Origin: Sulfitobacter sp043557345
GTDB taxonomy: Bacteria > Pseudomonadota > Alphaproteobacteria > Rhodobacterales > Rhodobacteraceae
Assembly: GCF_043557345.1 (NCBI RefSeq)
Contig: NZ_JBIFFV010000009.1
Location: 62,001-126,000 of the forward strand
DNA length: 64,000 nt
Reading direction: 5' to 3'
The notes beneath the pieces are model-generated. The model was not told the origin of the DNA and ran no database searches. It saw only the letters and a program-made list of their open reading frames with translations. Made by a program: the position numbers and the translations under genes. How positions within the stretch are numbered: the stretch's first letter is position 1; every line of letters begins with the position of its first letter. Positions 41,513-50,073 of this stretch are shown one piece after another.

Positions 41513-43306
41513 TCAGCGTCCTACGGCATAGGCCTGCATCAGGCGGGGGGTCGCGGCGGCCTGAAGGCTGCCATCGGGATTGCGCAGCGCGGCGGTCATC
41601 CGCCCCACCGACCACGGCTCGGCCACGGTGACGATATGCCCCCGGGCGCGCAGCGCGTCGATCACCGCAGGGCCGACATTGGGCTCGATCATCATCTCAC
41701 CGGGCAGGGCTTGGCGGGGGAAGAAACTGCTTTGGAAGTGCAGCGTGTGGAACAGCGGCGCGTCCATCCCCTCTTGCAGGTCGAGGCCGTGGTGCACGAA
41801 ACGCAGGAACCAGATCAACTGCCATTGGTCCTGCTGGTCGCCACCCGGCGTGCCAAAGACCAGCTGCCGCCCATCGGCATGTTCGGCGAAAGAGGGGGTC
41901 AGCGTGGTGCGCGGACGCCGTCCGGGGGCGAGGGAGGTGGGCAGGCCCCGCTCAAGCCAGAACATCTGCGCGCGGGAGTTCAGTGGAAAGCCCAGGCCCG
42001 GCACCACCGGATTGCTCTGCAACCACCCGCCCGAGGGCGTGGCCGAGACCATATTCCCCCACCGGTCGATCACATCGAGATGCACGGTATCGCCGCGTTT
42101 CTCGGTCAGATGCGCCATCGTCGGCTCTTGCGGGGCGGCGTTCTGAACGCCGAAATCACGGGCCGCGCGTTCGATATAGCGCTCGGCCAGATGCTCCAAC
42201 CCCGCGATCACGCCGGGGCGTTGCTCAAGCGATGCCTTGCCGTTGACCAGCTTCGCGCGTTCCGCGTTATAGGCGTCAGAGAGCAGTTCTTCCATCGGGA
42301 TGATGCTCTGTTCGGGGTCGCCGTAATAGGCCTCGCGGTCGGCATAGGCGAGTTTCATCGCCTCGATCACCGTATGGGTAAAGGAAGCGCCCATCGGATC
42401 CATCGCGGCCAGATCGAAATGTTTGAGGATGGCGAGGGTCTGCAGGAACACCGGCCCCTGCGACCATGCGTGGGTCTTATGCACCGTCCAGCCGTGGTAT
42501 TCGTAGGTCAGCGTGTCTTCGTAGCTGGCCTGCCACTTGGCCATGTCCTCGCGCGCCAGAAGGGCGCTGTTCTTTTGCTCGGACACATCATGCACGCAGG
42601 CGTCTTCGAGGTAGTCGAAAATCGCATCGGCCACGAAACCTTCGGACCAGATTTTCCGCGCCGCTTCGATCTGCGCGCTGCGGTCTTCGCCTGCGGCTTC
42701 GGCCTCGCTGACCAAACGCTCATAGGTCGCGGCCAGATCGGGGTTCTTGAAATTGGCGTTCGGCTCGGGCGCCGCGCCGCCGGGCGTCCAGACCGCGGCG
42801 GAACTCGGCCATTCGGCGGCGAAATATTCGGCCAGCCCCTTGATGGTGTTCGACACGCGCGGCAGCACCGGATGCCCGTCGCGGGCATAGTCGATCGCCG
42901 GTTGCATCACCTCGCGCAGACCCATGGTGCCATGATCGCGCAGCATCAGCATCCAGCCATCAAACGCACCGGGCACCACCGTCGACAAAAGACCCGAACC
43001 GGGGATCAGTTTCAGCCCGAGTCCCTCGAAATGCTCCAGTTTGGCGGCGGCGGGGCTGACCCCTTGGGCGCAGACAACTTTGGTTGCCTGTTTCTCCGCG
43101 TCGTGAAAGATGATCGGCAGGTCGCCCGCCGGGCCGTTCAAATGCGGCTCGACCACTTGCAGGACAAAGCCCGCGGCGACAGCGGCGTCAAAGGCGTTGC
43201 CGCCTTTTTCAAGGATGCCGAACCCCACGGTCGAGGCGATCCAATGGGTCGAGGTGGTGACACCAAAGGAGCCGCGGATCTCGGGGCGGGTGGTGAAGGG
43301 GGTCAT
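41513..43306 (-). CDS. ggt: Gamma-glutamyltransferase-family protein
   Basis: A 597-residue Ntn-type transferase/hydrolase. The predicted autocatalytic cleavage Thr is about residue 407 in GDTVHLDVIDRWGNMVSAT, followed by PGRRPRTTLTPSF and FGTPGGDQQ. No signal peptide is present (MTPFTTRPEIRGSFG), so unlike E. coli Ggt it should be cytoplasmic, acting on imported gamma-glutamyl peptides such as glutathione or glutamyl amides. The ATG at 43306 is 11 nt after the oppC stop. Acylase-like activity on other amides is an alternative. Confidence 0.9.
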   Translation of the reverse strand: MTPFTTRPEIRGSFGVTTSTHWIASTVGFGILEKGGNAFDAAVAAGFVLQVVEPHLNGPAGDLPIIFHDAEKQATKVVCAQGVSPAAAKLEHFEGLGLKLIPGSGLLSTVVPGAFDGWMLMLRDHGTMGLREVMQPAIDYARDGHPVLPRVSNTIKGLAEYFAAEWPSSAAVWTPGGAAPEPNANFKNPDLAATYERLVSEAEAAGEDRSAQIEAARKIWSEGFVADAIFDYLEDACVHDVSEQKNSALLAREDMAKWQASYEDTLTYEYHGWTVHKTHAWSQGPVFLQTLAILKHFDLAAMDPMGASFTHTVIEAMKLAYADREAYYGDPEQSIIPMEELLSDAYNAERAKLVNGKASLEQRPGVIAGLEHLAERYIERAARDFGVQNAAPQEPTMAHLTEKRGDTVHLDVIDRWGNMVSATPSGGWLQSNPVVPGLGFPLNSRAQMFWLERGLPTSLAPGRRPRTTLTPSFAEHADGRQLVFGTPGGDQQDQWQLIWFLRFVHHGLDLQEGMDAPLFHTLHFQSSFFPRQALPGEMMIEPNVGPAVIDALRARGHIVTVAEPWSVGRMTAALRNPDGSLQAAATPRLMQAYAVGR

Positions 43307-43317
43307 GTCGTCTCCGG

Positions 43318-44217
43318 TCAGTGTTCGCGTGGGTCGAGCGCGTCGCGCAGCCCGTCGCCCAGAAGGTTGAAGCCAAGCACGACCATGAAGATCGCGATGC
43401 CGGGCCAAAGCGCCATCCAAGGCGCCTGATTGAGGAAGTTCTTCGCCGTGTTCAGCATCGACCCCCAAGAGGGCGCAGGCGGCTGCTGGCCAAGGCCGAG
43501 GAAAGAGAGCGACGCCTCGGCGATGATGGCGGTGGCGACGGTCAGCGTGGCCTGCACCAACACGGGCGGCAGCACATTGGGGAAGATATAGCGGCGCAGG
43601 ATGCGCGGCGTGCTCAGGCCAATGGCGCGGGCGCTTTCGACGTAATCCTCGGCGGCGACGCTCAGCACCTGACCGCGGGTCAGGCGGATGAAGATCGGCG
43701 TGGCCGAGATGCCGATGGCGATCATCGCGTTGGTCAGGCTCGGCCCGAGGAAGGCGGCAAGCGCGATGGCGAGGATCAGGAAGGGTGCCGCAAGCAATGC
43801 TTCGGTGCAGCGTGAGATCACCGCGTCGGTCCAGCCTCCGAAATAGCCCGCAACGATGCCCAAAGGCACGCCGAGCCCAAGCGCGATGGCGACCGAGACG
43901 ACCCCGGCCAGCAGGGAGGCCTGCGCCCCCCAGACCAGACGGCTCAGCACATCGCGGCCCAACTCATCGGTGCCCATCCAATGCGCCGCCGAAGGCCCTT
44001 TGCGCACCGCGCCCCAATCGGTGGCGGCGGGGTCGGGGATTGGCAGCAGCGGCGCCAAAATCGCAATGGCGCAGAAGAAGACCACCAGCACGCCGCCCAG
44101 CATGGCGCTGCGATGGGTGCGGAACTTCTTCCAAACCCGGTTTTCCGGGCGGGCAGAGAGGACCGGATCGGCGGCGCTTTCCGCGTCGATGGTAATAGGT
44201 GTGGCGGGTTGGGCCAT
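43318..44217 (-). CDS. Peptide ABC transporter permease, DppC/OppC type
   Basis: A 299-residue permease with an N-terminal cytoplasmic arm, five to six TM segments and the coupling motif ESARAIGLSTPRILRRYIFPNVLPP. It ends LLGDGLRDALDPREH, typical of DppC/GsiD. Its start overlaps the stop of the partner permease (TAATG). Confidence 0.92.
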   Translation of the reverse strand: MAQPATPITIDAESAADPVLSARPENRVWKKFRTHRSAMLGGVLVVFFCAIAILAPLLPIPDPAATDWGAVRKGPSAAHWMGTDELGRDVLSRLVWGAQASLLAGVVSVAIALGLGVPLGIVAGYFGGWTDAVISRCTEALLAAPFLILAIALAAFLGPSLTNAMIAIGISATPIFIRLTRGQVLSVAAEDYVESARAIGLSTPRILRRYIFPNVLPPVLVQATLTVATAIIAEASLSFLGLGQQPPAPSWGSMLNTAKNFLNQAPWMALWPGIAIFMVVLGFNLLGDGLRDALDPREH

Positions 44218-45161
44218 TATTGCTTCCTCAGGCGGGGGTTCAGCAGCACATAGGCGACATCGGCGAGCAGGTTCATGAAGATGAAGCCGACGGCGGTGAC
44301 GAGGACGATGCCTTGGACCACGGCGTAGTCGCGGTTGAACACGGCATCGACCACCAGCTTGCCAAAGCCGGGGATGGTGAAAATCTGTTCGGTCAGCACC
44401 GCGCCCGCGATCAACTCACCAAAGAGCAGGGCGGTGAGGGTCACGATCGGCGTCAGCGCGTTGCGAAAGGCGTGTTTCAGGATCACCCGCCGTTCGACCA
44501 GACCCTTGGCGCGGGCGGTGCGGACGTAGTCGCTGCTGAGCACGCTCAGCATGGCCGACCGGGTGTGGCGCATCAACGTCGCAGCGAGCGCCGTACCCAG
44601 CACGAAGGCGGGCATGATCATCACGGTGATGGAGCGGATGGGGTCTTCGCTCAGCGGCACATAGCCCGAGGCGGGCAGCAATTTCCATTTCACCGAGACC
44701 AGAAGGATCAGCATGATGCCGAGCCAGAAGTTCGGGATCGACAGGCCCGAAAGCGCTACCACATTGGCCACATAATCGGTCACGGTGCCCTTCTTCACGG
44801 CAGAGAAGATGCCCGAGGGCACGCCGATCAGCAGGGCAAAGATCATCGCCATCGTGGCCAGTTGGATGGTCACGGGCAGTTTCTCTCCGATCAGTTCCAG
44901 CACCGGCTGGTTGGTGCGCAGCGAAATGCCCAAGTCACCGGTCAACGCGTTGCCGATCCAAGTGAAATATTGCACCGGGATCGGGTCGTTCAGACGGTAT
45001 TTCTCGCGCAGGAATTCCAGCACCTGCGGGTCGCGTTCTTCGCCGGCCATGGCCAGCACCGGGTCGCCCGGCAGCAGCTTTTGCAAGGTGAGGACAAAGA
45101 CCGAGATCAGGATGATCGTCGGGATCGCGATCACCAGACGGCGCAGGATGAAGGACAGCAT
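44217..45161 (-). CDS. Peptide ABC transporter permease, DppB/OppB type
   Basis: A 314-residue permease. The N-terminus MLSFILRRLVIAIPTIILISVFVLTLQ and LLPGDPVLAMAG are DppB hallmarks; the coupling motif is RTARAKGLVERRVILKHAFRNALTP. It lies 66 nt after the binding-protein gene, with a strong hairpin between. Confidence 0.92.
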   Translation of the reverse strand: MLSFILRRLVIAIPTIILISVFVLTLQKLLPGDPVLAMAGEERDPQVLEFLREKYRLNDPIPVQYFTWIGNALTGDLGISLRTNQPVLELIGEKLPVTIQLATMAMIFALLIGVPSGIFSAVKKGTVTDYVANVVALSGLSIPNFWLGIMLILLVSVKWKLLPASGYVPLSEDPIRSITVMIMPAFVLGTALAATLMRHTRSAMLSVLSSDYVRTARAKGLVERRVILKHAFRNALTPIVTLTALLFGELIAGAVLTEQIFTIPGFGKLVVDAVFNRDYAVVQGIVLVTAVGFIFMNLLADVAYVLLNPRLRKQ

Positions 45162-45187
45162 TTTGAAACGTCTCGCTCAGGGGTGGG

Positions 45188-45214
45188 GCACCGCCGGGAC
45201 CGGCCCGGCGGTGC
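45188..45214 (-). terminator. Hairpin between peptide-binding protein and permease genes
   Basis: Perfect 11-bp stem GCACCGCCGGG/CCCGGCGGTGC with a 5-nt loop in the 66-nt gap. No T-run. Similar hairpins follow the other binding-protein genes of this window. Confidence 0.55.
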
Positions 45215-45227
45215 GGATGCAGAAGGG

Positions 45228-46742
45228 TTAGCCTTCTTCTTTTTTCATGCCCGCAAGGCGGATCATGCCGTCAGGATAGGGGGTGAAACCGGTGATGTCG
45301 GAATCCAGCGCCCAGATCCATGTCTGGTGGTAGAGGTACACGATCGGCATCTCTTCGTTCAGGATGGCGCGCGCTGCGGTATAGCTCTCGCGGCGCACGT
45401 CTTGGTCGTTGGACTTGCGCGCCTTGTCGAGCAGCGCATCCACTTCCGGGTTCGAGAACTTGGAATCGTTGATCCCGCCCTCGGTGGTCATGAACTGGTG
45501 GATGTTGCCATCGGGGTCCACACGGCCCGACCACCCGATCTGGCTTGCCTGATAGTCACCCGCCGATTGGTCGGCCAGCAGCGTCGCGAATTCCTTGGAG
45601 GTGATCGAGATGTTGATCCCTGCCTCGGCTGCCATGGATTGCACGACCTGCATCAGTTGCAGCGGGATCGTGGTGTTGGGCACCTGCACCTCAAGGTCGA
45701 TGCCATCGGCAAAGCCTGCTTCGGCCAGTAGTTCCTTCGCCTTTTCCACGTCACGTTCAGGCACGGGATAGTCGGTGCTGTACCAAGGGGAGTTCGGCGG
45801 GAAGGGCTGGTTGCCCGCGGCGAAGGCACCGTTGAAGACGACCTGATTGATCGCCTCGCGGTCGATCGCATAGCTCAGCGCCTGACGCAGACGTTTGTCG
45901 TTGCCCCAAGGGTTGTCGCCCTTTTCGCCATTGGCGACGTTGATCGTGATGCCTTGATAGCCAAGCGACACGGCGCTTTCGACATTGATGCTGTCGTCAC
46001 CTTCGGCCTGCGCGAGGTCGGTCGCGGCCAGACGCTCCAGCATGTCGATGTCACCTGATTGCAGGTTCGCCAGACGCACGGTGGTATCGGGGATCGGCAG
46101 ATAGGTGACGGTGTCGAAGTGGTATTCCTCGGCGTCGTAATAGTCGGCGAATTTCTCAAGCACGATGCGGTCTTGGGCCACACGCTCTTTGAACTGGTAG
46201 GGGCCGGAGCAGACCGGGTTCAGGCCAAAGTCATCGCCCGCAGCCTCGGCGGCGGTGGGTGAGACCATCATGCCCGCGCGGTCGGCGAATTGCGCCATCA
46301 GCGTGGCATCGGCATCGGCGAGATCAAAGCGGATTTCATGGCTGCCCAGCACTTCGACGCCGGTGATGGAGGAAAGCTCGGACTTGCGGCGCGACGTTTC
46401 CATGTTTTGGCTGCGGTCGATGTTGGCGGCCACGGCCTCGGCATCGAAGGGCGTGCCATCGTGGAAGACCGCATCGTCGCGCAGTTTCATGGTCAGCTGT
46501 TTGCCATCTTCGGAAAAGGACCATTCGGTCGCCAACTGCGGGATGATTTCAAGATCTGGCGTGATGTCCACCAGCTTGTCGCAAAGCGAGGCATAGACGA
46601 TGCGGCCGACGAAGGTGCGCGACTGGTCGGGGTCCAGCACATCCGCGTCCGATTGCAGCGCGATGCGCAGGTCAGCCGCCTGCGCGCCGAGGGTCGTGGC
46701 CCCAAGCAATGCAGCGGCAAGTGTCATTTTGGTCAGTGTCAT
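45228..46742 (-). CDS. Peptide ABC transporter substrate-binding protein (SBP family 5)
   Basis: A 504-residue periplasmic protein with signal peptide MTLTKMTLAAALLGATTLGAQA. Family 5 hallmarks: ADVLDPDQSRTFVGRIVYASLCDKL, ATEWSFSEDGKQLTMKLRDDAVFHDG and LRQALSYAIDREAINQVVFNGA. In this group (DppA/GsiB-like) ligands are di- or tripeptides, including glutathione. It lies 41 nt after oppF. Confidence 0.92.
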   Translation of the reverse strand: MTLTKMTLAAALLGATTLGAQAADLRIALQSDADVLDPDQSRTFVGRIVYASLCDKLVDITPDLEIIPQLATEWSFSEDGKQLTMKLRDDAVFHDGTPFDAEAVAANIDRSQNMETSRRKSELSSITGVEVLGSHEIRFDLADADATLMAQFADRAGMMVSPTAAEAAGDDFGLNPVCSGPYQFKERVAQDRIVLEKFADYYDAEEYHFDTVTYLPIPDTTVRLANLQSGDIDMLERLAATDLAQAEGDDSINVESAVSLGYQGITINVANGEKGDNPWGNDKRLRQALSYAIDREAINQVVFNGAFAAGNQPFPPNSPWYSTDYPVPERDVEKAKELLAEAGFADGIDLEVQVPNTTIPLQLMQVVQSMAAEAGINISITSKEFATLLADQSAGDYQASQIGWSGRVDPDGNIHQFMTTEGGINDSKFSNPEVDALLDKARKSNDQDVRRESYTAARAILNEEMPIVYLYHQTWIWALDSDITGFTPYPDGMIRLAGMKKEEG

Positions 46743-46783
46743 GTCGAACTCTCCTGTCGTTTCAATGAGTCTGGTTCAGCCTG

Positions 46784-47893
46784 TTATTCTTGGTTTTGGC
46801 GGGGGCGGAGGGTGGTCCGGTCCCGCATGGCATCTTGGTAAAGCGCAAAGCGCGCGGCGGCCCCGGGGGCGCGTTCGGGCGCATCGGCAAGGCCGAGGTC
46901 CGGCGTGGCGGCGGCGATCTCTTCGAAGTAATGGCAGGCGGCGATATGGCCTTTGCCCGCGCGGGTCTCGCGCAATAAGGGCGCCTCGCTCGCGCAGCGT
47001 TCCTTGGCGAAGGGGCAGCGGGTGTGGAAGCGGCAACCTGCGGGCGGGTTCGCTGGGCTGGGCATTTCGCCCTCAAGCGCGGTTTGCGGCGTGCGCGCGC
47101 CATGGGCGGCCACCGGAATGGCCGACAAAAGCGCGCGGGTATAGGGGTGGCGCGGATGGTTATAGACCGTGTCAACATCGCCCTGTTCGACGATTTGCCC
47201 CAGATACATCACCGCCACGCGGTCGCTCATATGGCGGATCACGGCGAGATCGTGGGCGATGATGACCAATGTGAGCCCCAATTCATCGCGCAGATCGCCA
47301 AGCAGGTTAATCACCTGCGCCTGCACCGAAACATCAAGGGCCGAGACCGGTTCATCCCCGATCACCAGTTTCGGGGCCGAGGCCAGCGCCCGCGCGATCC
47401 CGATCCGCTGACGCTGACCGCCCGAAAATTCATGCGGGTAGCGTTCGGCATGTTCGGGGCGCAGCCCGACCTTGGCCAGCAGTTCAGCCACTTTGCCGCG
47501 CCGCTCGGTGGCGGACATCTTGGGGAAATGGGTCTCAAGCGGTTCGCCGACCAGCTTGCCGACGCTCATGCGCGGGTTGAGCGATGAGAAAGGGTCTTGA
47601 AAGATGAACTGCATGTCCCGGCGCAGCGCGGTCAGATCGCGCCCAGAAAGGCTGCGCACATCCGCGCCGTCGAACTGCACGTCGCCCTCGGTCGGGGTCA
47701 GCAAGCGCATCAGGAGCCGCGCGAGGGTGGATTTGCCGCAACCGGATTCGCCGACGATGGCAAAGGTCTCGCCCCGGCGCACGTCAAAGGAAACGTCATC
47801 GACCGCCTTGACCGTGGCCCCTTTGGCCAATCCGCCGCCCGAGGTTTTGAAGTTTTTCTTCAGCCCGCGCGCTGTCAGGATCGTGTCACTCAT
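46784..47893 (-). CDS. Peptide ABC transporter ATPase, OppF/DppF type
   Basis: A 369-residue ATPase. Walker A VGESGCGKSTLARLL, signature FSGGQRQRIGIARAL, Walker B KLVIGDEPVSALDV, and the C-terminal Cys-rich oligopeptide domain (PAGCRFHTRCPFAKERCASE...). An extension after residue 325 is not conserved. The start overlaps the partner ATPase stop (ATGA). Confidence 0.92.
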   Translation of the reverse strand: MSDTILTARGLKKNFKTSGGGLAKGATVKAVDDVSFDVRRGETFAIVGESGCGKSTLARLLMRLLTPTEGDVQFDGADVRSLSGRDLTALRRDMQFIFQDPFSSLNPRMSVGKLVGEPLETHFPKMSATERRGKVAELLAKVGLRPEHAERYPHEFSGGQRQRIGIARALASAPKLVIGDEPVSALDVSVQAQVINLLGDLRDELGLTLVIIAHDLAVIRHMSDRVAVMYLGQIVEQGDVDTVYNHPRHPYTRALLSAIPVAAHGARTPQTALEGEMPSPANPPAGCRFHTRCPFAKERCASEAPLLRETRAGKGHIAACHYFEEIAAATPDLGLADAPERAPGAAARFALYQDAMRDRTTLRPRQNQE

Positions 47894-48918
47894 GCGGTCT
47901 GCTCCAGATGTGTCTCCAGCGGGGCGAAATGGCAGGCCACGGCATGGCCCCCCTCCAGCGGTGCAAGTGGCGGCTCCTGCGCGCAGAGGGGCTGGGCGAA
48001 GGGGCAGCGCGTGGCAAAACGGCAGCCCTCGGGCATGTTCTGCGTTGTGGGCACCATGCCCGGCACGGTCGCCAGCCGCCCCCGCGGACCGCTCAGCTGC
48101 GGGATCGAGGACATGAGGCCGATCGTGTAGGGATGCTGTGGGTCGTTAAAAATGCGTTCCGCAGGGCCGGTTTCGACAATGGTGCCCGCGTACATGACGG
48201 CCACGGTATCCGCGATTTCGGCCACCACGCCAAGGTCATGGGTGATCATGATCGTGCCCATGTCGGTCTCGGCCTGAAGGTCGCGGATCAATTCGAGGAT
48301 CTGCGCCTGAATGGTCACGTCGAGGGCGGTCGTCGGTTCATCCGCGATCAAGAGCGCGGGGTCGTTGACCAAGGCCATGGCGATCATCACCCGCTGGCGC
48401 ATGCCGCCGGAAAGTTGATGCGGGTAGTCGCGCATCCGCTTTTCTGCCGCCGGAATGCCGACCCGTTTAAGGATCGCCAGTGCCTTGTCCTCGGCCTCGG
48501 ATTTGCTGGCATCGCTGTGTGCGCGTACGGCTTCGGTGATCTGCTCGCCAATGCGGAAGGCGGGGTTGAGCGAGGTCATCGGCTCTTGGAAAATCATCGT
48601 CATCCGACTGCCGCGCAGTTTGCGCATGGCGCTATGGTCGGCAAGGTCGAGCTTCTGGCCTTCGAAAACCATTTCGCCCGAGCGGATGGTCGCCGCACCG
48701 GGCGGCAGCAGCCCCATCATCGCCAGCGAGGTCACGCTTTTCCCGCAGCCGCTTTCCCCGACGACGCAGAGCGTCTTGCCCGGGTGGACCGTGAAATTCA
48801 CATGATTGATCTGGTCGCTCGGCGCGCCGCGAAAGCGCAGGCTGAAGTCGCGCACTTCGAGCAAAACCTTGTCGGGACCGGTGTCGGGGATGGGCAATGG
48901 ACCGCTTTCTTGAACCAA
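47890..48918 (-). CDS. Peptide ABC transporter ATPase, OppD/DppD type
   Basis: A 342-residue ATPase. Walker A VGESGCGKSVTSLAMMGLLP, signature LSGGMRQRVMIAMAL, Walker B LLIADEPTTALDV, C-terminal Cys motif GCRFATRCPFAQPLCA. There is no ATG in a suitable place: the frame opens at a TTG at 48918 with no ribosome site, and another TTG lies at 48897. The true start is uncertain within about 30 codons. First gene of a nine-gene operon. Confidence 0.9.
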   Translation of the reverse strand: MVQESGPLPIPDTGPDKVLLEVRDFSLRFRGAPSDQINHVNFTVHPGKTLCVVGESGCGKSVTSLAMMGLLPPGAATIRSGEMVFEGQKLDLADHSAMRKLRGSRMTMIFQEPMTSLNPAFRIGEQITEAVRAHSDASKSEAEDKALAILKRVGIPAAEKRMRDYPHQLSGGMRQRVMIAMALVNDPALLIADEPTTALDVTIQAQILELIRDLQAETDMGTIMITHDLGVVAEIADTVAVMYAGTIVETGPAERIFNDPQHPYTIGLMSSIPQLSGPRGRLATVPGMVPTTQNMPEGCRFATRCPFAQPLCAQEPPLAPLEGGHAVACHFAPLETHLEQTA

Positions 48919-49243
48919 TATCAGATTGGTCGAGTATGCGGTTGCAACTTTCTTGCTGTCAATCCGGCGATTGCAGTTTTTGGAAAAGCCTTTTTGGCTC
49001 AGTCCTTTGGCGGGATTTGCGCCTTATATTTCGGCGGTGGTGCCCGATTTTTGGGCGATGTGTTGCGGCGGTCGGGTGGGCGATTGGCGCGGGGTGGCGC
49101 TTGGGGAGAGTGCGGAAGGTATTTGTGAAAGGATGAAATGAGGGGGGAGGCGCGCACGGGGGGGTGACCGCGCTATTGTAGGGCGGCGGATTTGTTGCTT
49201 TATCCGGGGGGAGCCATGAACATAGAAAGGGCGGCATCCCCGC
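48919..49243. other. Divergent intergenic region between the opp operon and gntR
   Basis: About 325 bases. The left end holds the opp promoter. The middle, with G/T-rich runs, shows no gene with family resemblance. The right end holds a short peptide-coding frame with a strong ribosome site overlapping the gntR start. Operators for the divergent GntR protein are likely here but none stands out. Confidence 0.5.
48933..48962 (-). promoter_or_regulatory. Promoter of the peptide-transport operon
   Basis: TTGACA (48962-48957) and CATACT (48938-48933) on the minus strand, 18 nt apart. Transcription would begin near 48926, only about 8 nt before the TTG at 48918, suggesting a nearly leaderless message or the downstream TTG start. 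Confidence 0.55.
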
Positions 49244-49260
49244 ATGACCAGCAAACCTAA
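49216..49260 (+). CDS. Possible 14-residue leader peptide overlapping gntR start
   Basis: ATG at 49216 is preceded by an unusually strong GGGGGGAG and opens a 14-codon frame (MNIERAASPHDQQT) ending at 49260, past the gntR ATG at 49244 and in another frame. The gntR start itself has only a distant AAAGGG. Translation of the short frame could deliver or block ribosomes at gntR. It may also be chance. Confidence 0.35.
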   Translation: MNIERAASPHDQQT

Positions 49261-49942
49261 AACGGCGGAACGCAAGCGCGGGTCCGGGGCGCAATTTGTC
49301 TATTCCATCCTGCGCGATGAGATACTCGATCTGACCCTGTTGCCGGGCAGTCCGATTGACGAGATTCGTCTTTCCGAGCGGCTGTCGATGTCGCGCACGC
49401 CGATCCGCGAGGCTTTGGTGCGGCTGGCGAGCGAGGGGTTGGTGACCACGCTGCCGAACCGTTCGACTGTCGTGTCGAATATCGACTTTATGAACCTGCA
49501 CACTTTCTTTGACGCGATGACCTTGATGTACCGTGTCACCACGCGTCTTGCGGCGCAGTTTCATACGCCGGCGGATATGGCCAATATTCGCGCGCGGCAG
49601 GTGGAGTTTGCCAAGGCTGTGTCGGCGCAGGACGCGCTGTCGATGATCGCCACGAACCGGGAGTTCCATGCCGAGATCGCCCGGGCGGGGCGCAACCCCT
49701 ATTACGAATCGCTTTGCCTGCGGTTGTTGGATGAGGGTCGCCGGTTGCTGCGGATGTATTATCAGTCCTTCGACGATCAGCTACCCAGTGAGTATGTACA
49801 GGAGCATGAGGATCTGATTGCCGCCATTGAGGCGCGCGACATCGCTCGAGCGGATTCTTTGGCCGCGACCCATGCCGATCAGATCGTGCGGCAAATCCAA
49901 GCGTTGATTTCGCGGGATCGGCGCCAGCATATCGACTTGTAA
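49244..49942 (+). CDS. GntR-family regulator with FCD domain, second
   Basis: A 232-residue FadR-type regulator. Winged helix: ILDLTLLPGSPIDEIRLSERLSMSRTPIREALVRLASEGLV. The FCD domain (about 85-225) has NREFHAEIARAGRN and YVQEHEDLIAAIEARD, with the Asp/His metal pattern. It stands between the divergent opp operon and the downstream DapA-family gene, and could regulate either. Confidence 0.9.
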   Translation: MTSKPKTAERKRGSGAQFVYSILRDEILDLTLLPGSPIDEIRLSERLSMSRTPIREALVRLASEGLVTTLPNRSTVVSNIDFMNLHTFFDAMTLMYRVTTRLAAQFHTPADMANIRARQVEFAKAVSAQDALSMIATNREFHAEIARAGRNPYYESLCLRLLDEGRRLLRMYYQSFDDQLPSEYVQEHEDLIAAIEARDIARADSLAATHADQIVRQIQALISRDRRQHIDL

Positions 49943-49994
49943 CCATTGATAGATGCGCGTTTTTCAGGCCGTCATGAGGGCTGTATAGATTTTA

Positions 49995-50002
49995 TGTCGA
50001 CA
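49995..50002. promoter_or_regulatory. AT-flanked dyad upstream of the DapA-family gene
   Basis: TGTCGACA, an 8-bp perfect palindrome within TTTTATGTCGACAAATAAAA, a roughly symmetrical AT-rich context between gntR and the lyase gene. FCD-type GntR proteins bind GT..AC dyads, so this is a fair operator candidate; the usual spacing is one base longer. Confidence 0.4.
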
Positions 50003-50073
50003 AATAAAATACAATAGCTAATATGCAGCGAACCCCGGCGGTATCGCGGCCGGTTTCTATGATGGAGAAATAC

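Noticed and set aside
40901..43429. Plus-strand open frame of more than 800 codons
   Set aside because: Antisense shadow of DUF1028 and gamma-glutamyltransferase caused by high GC at third codon positions; composition is His/Arg/Gly-rich without motifs.
44199..45731. Plus-strand open frame opposite the peptide permease and binding-protein genes
   Set aside because: His/Gln/Arg-rich antisense shadow of well-defined ABC transporter genes.
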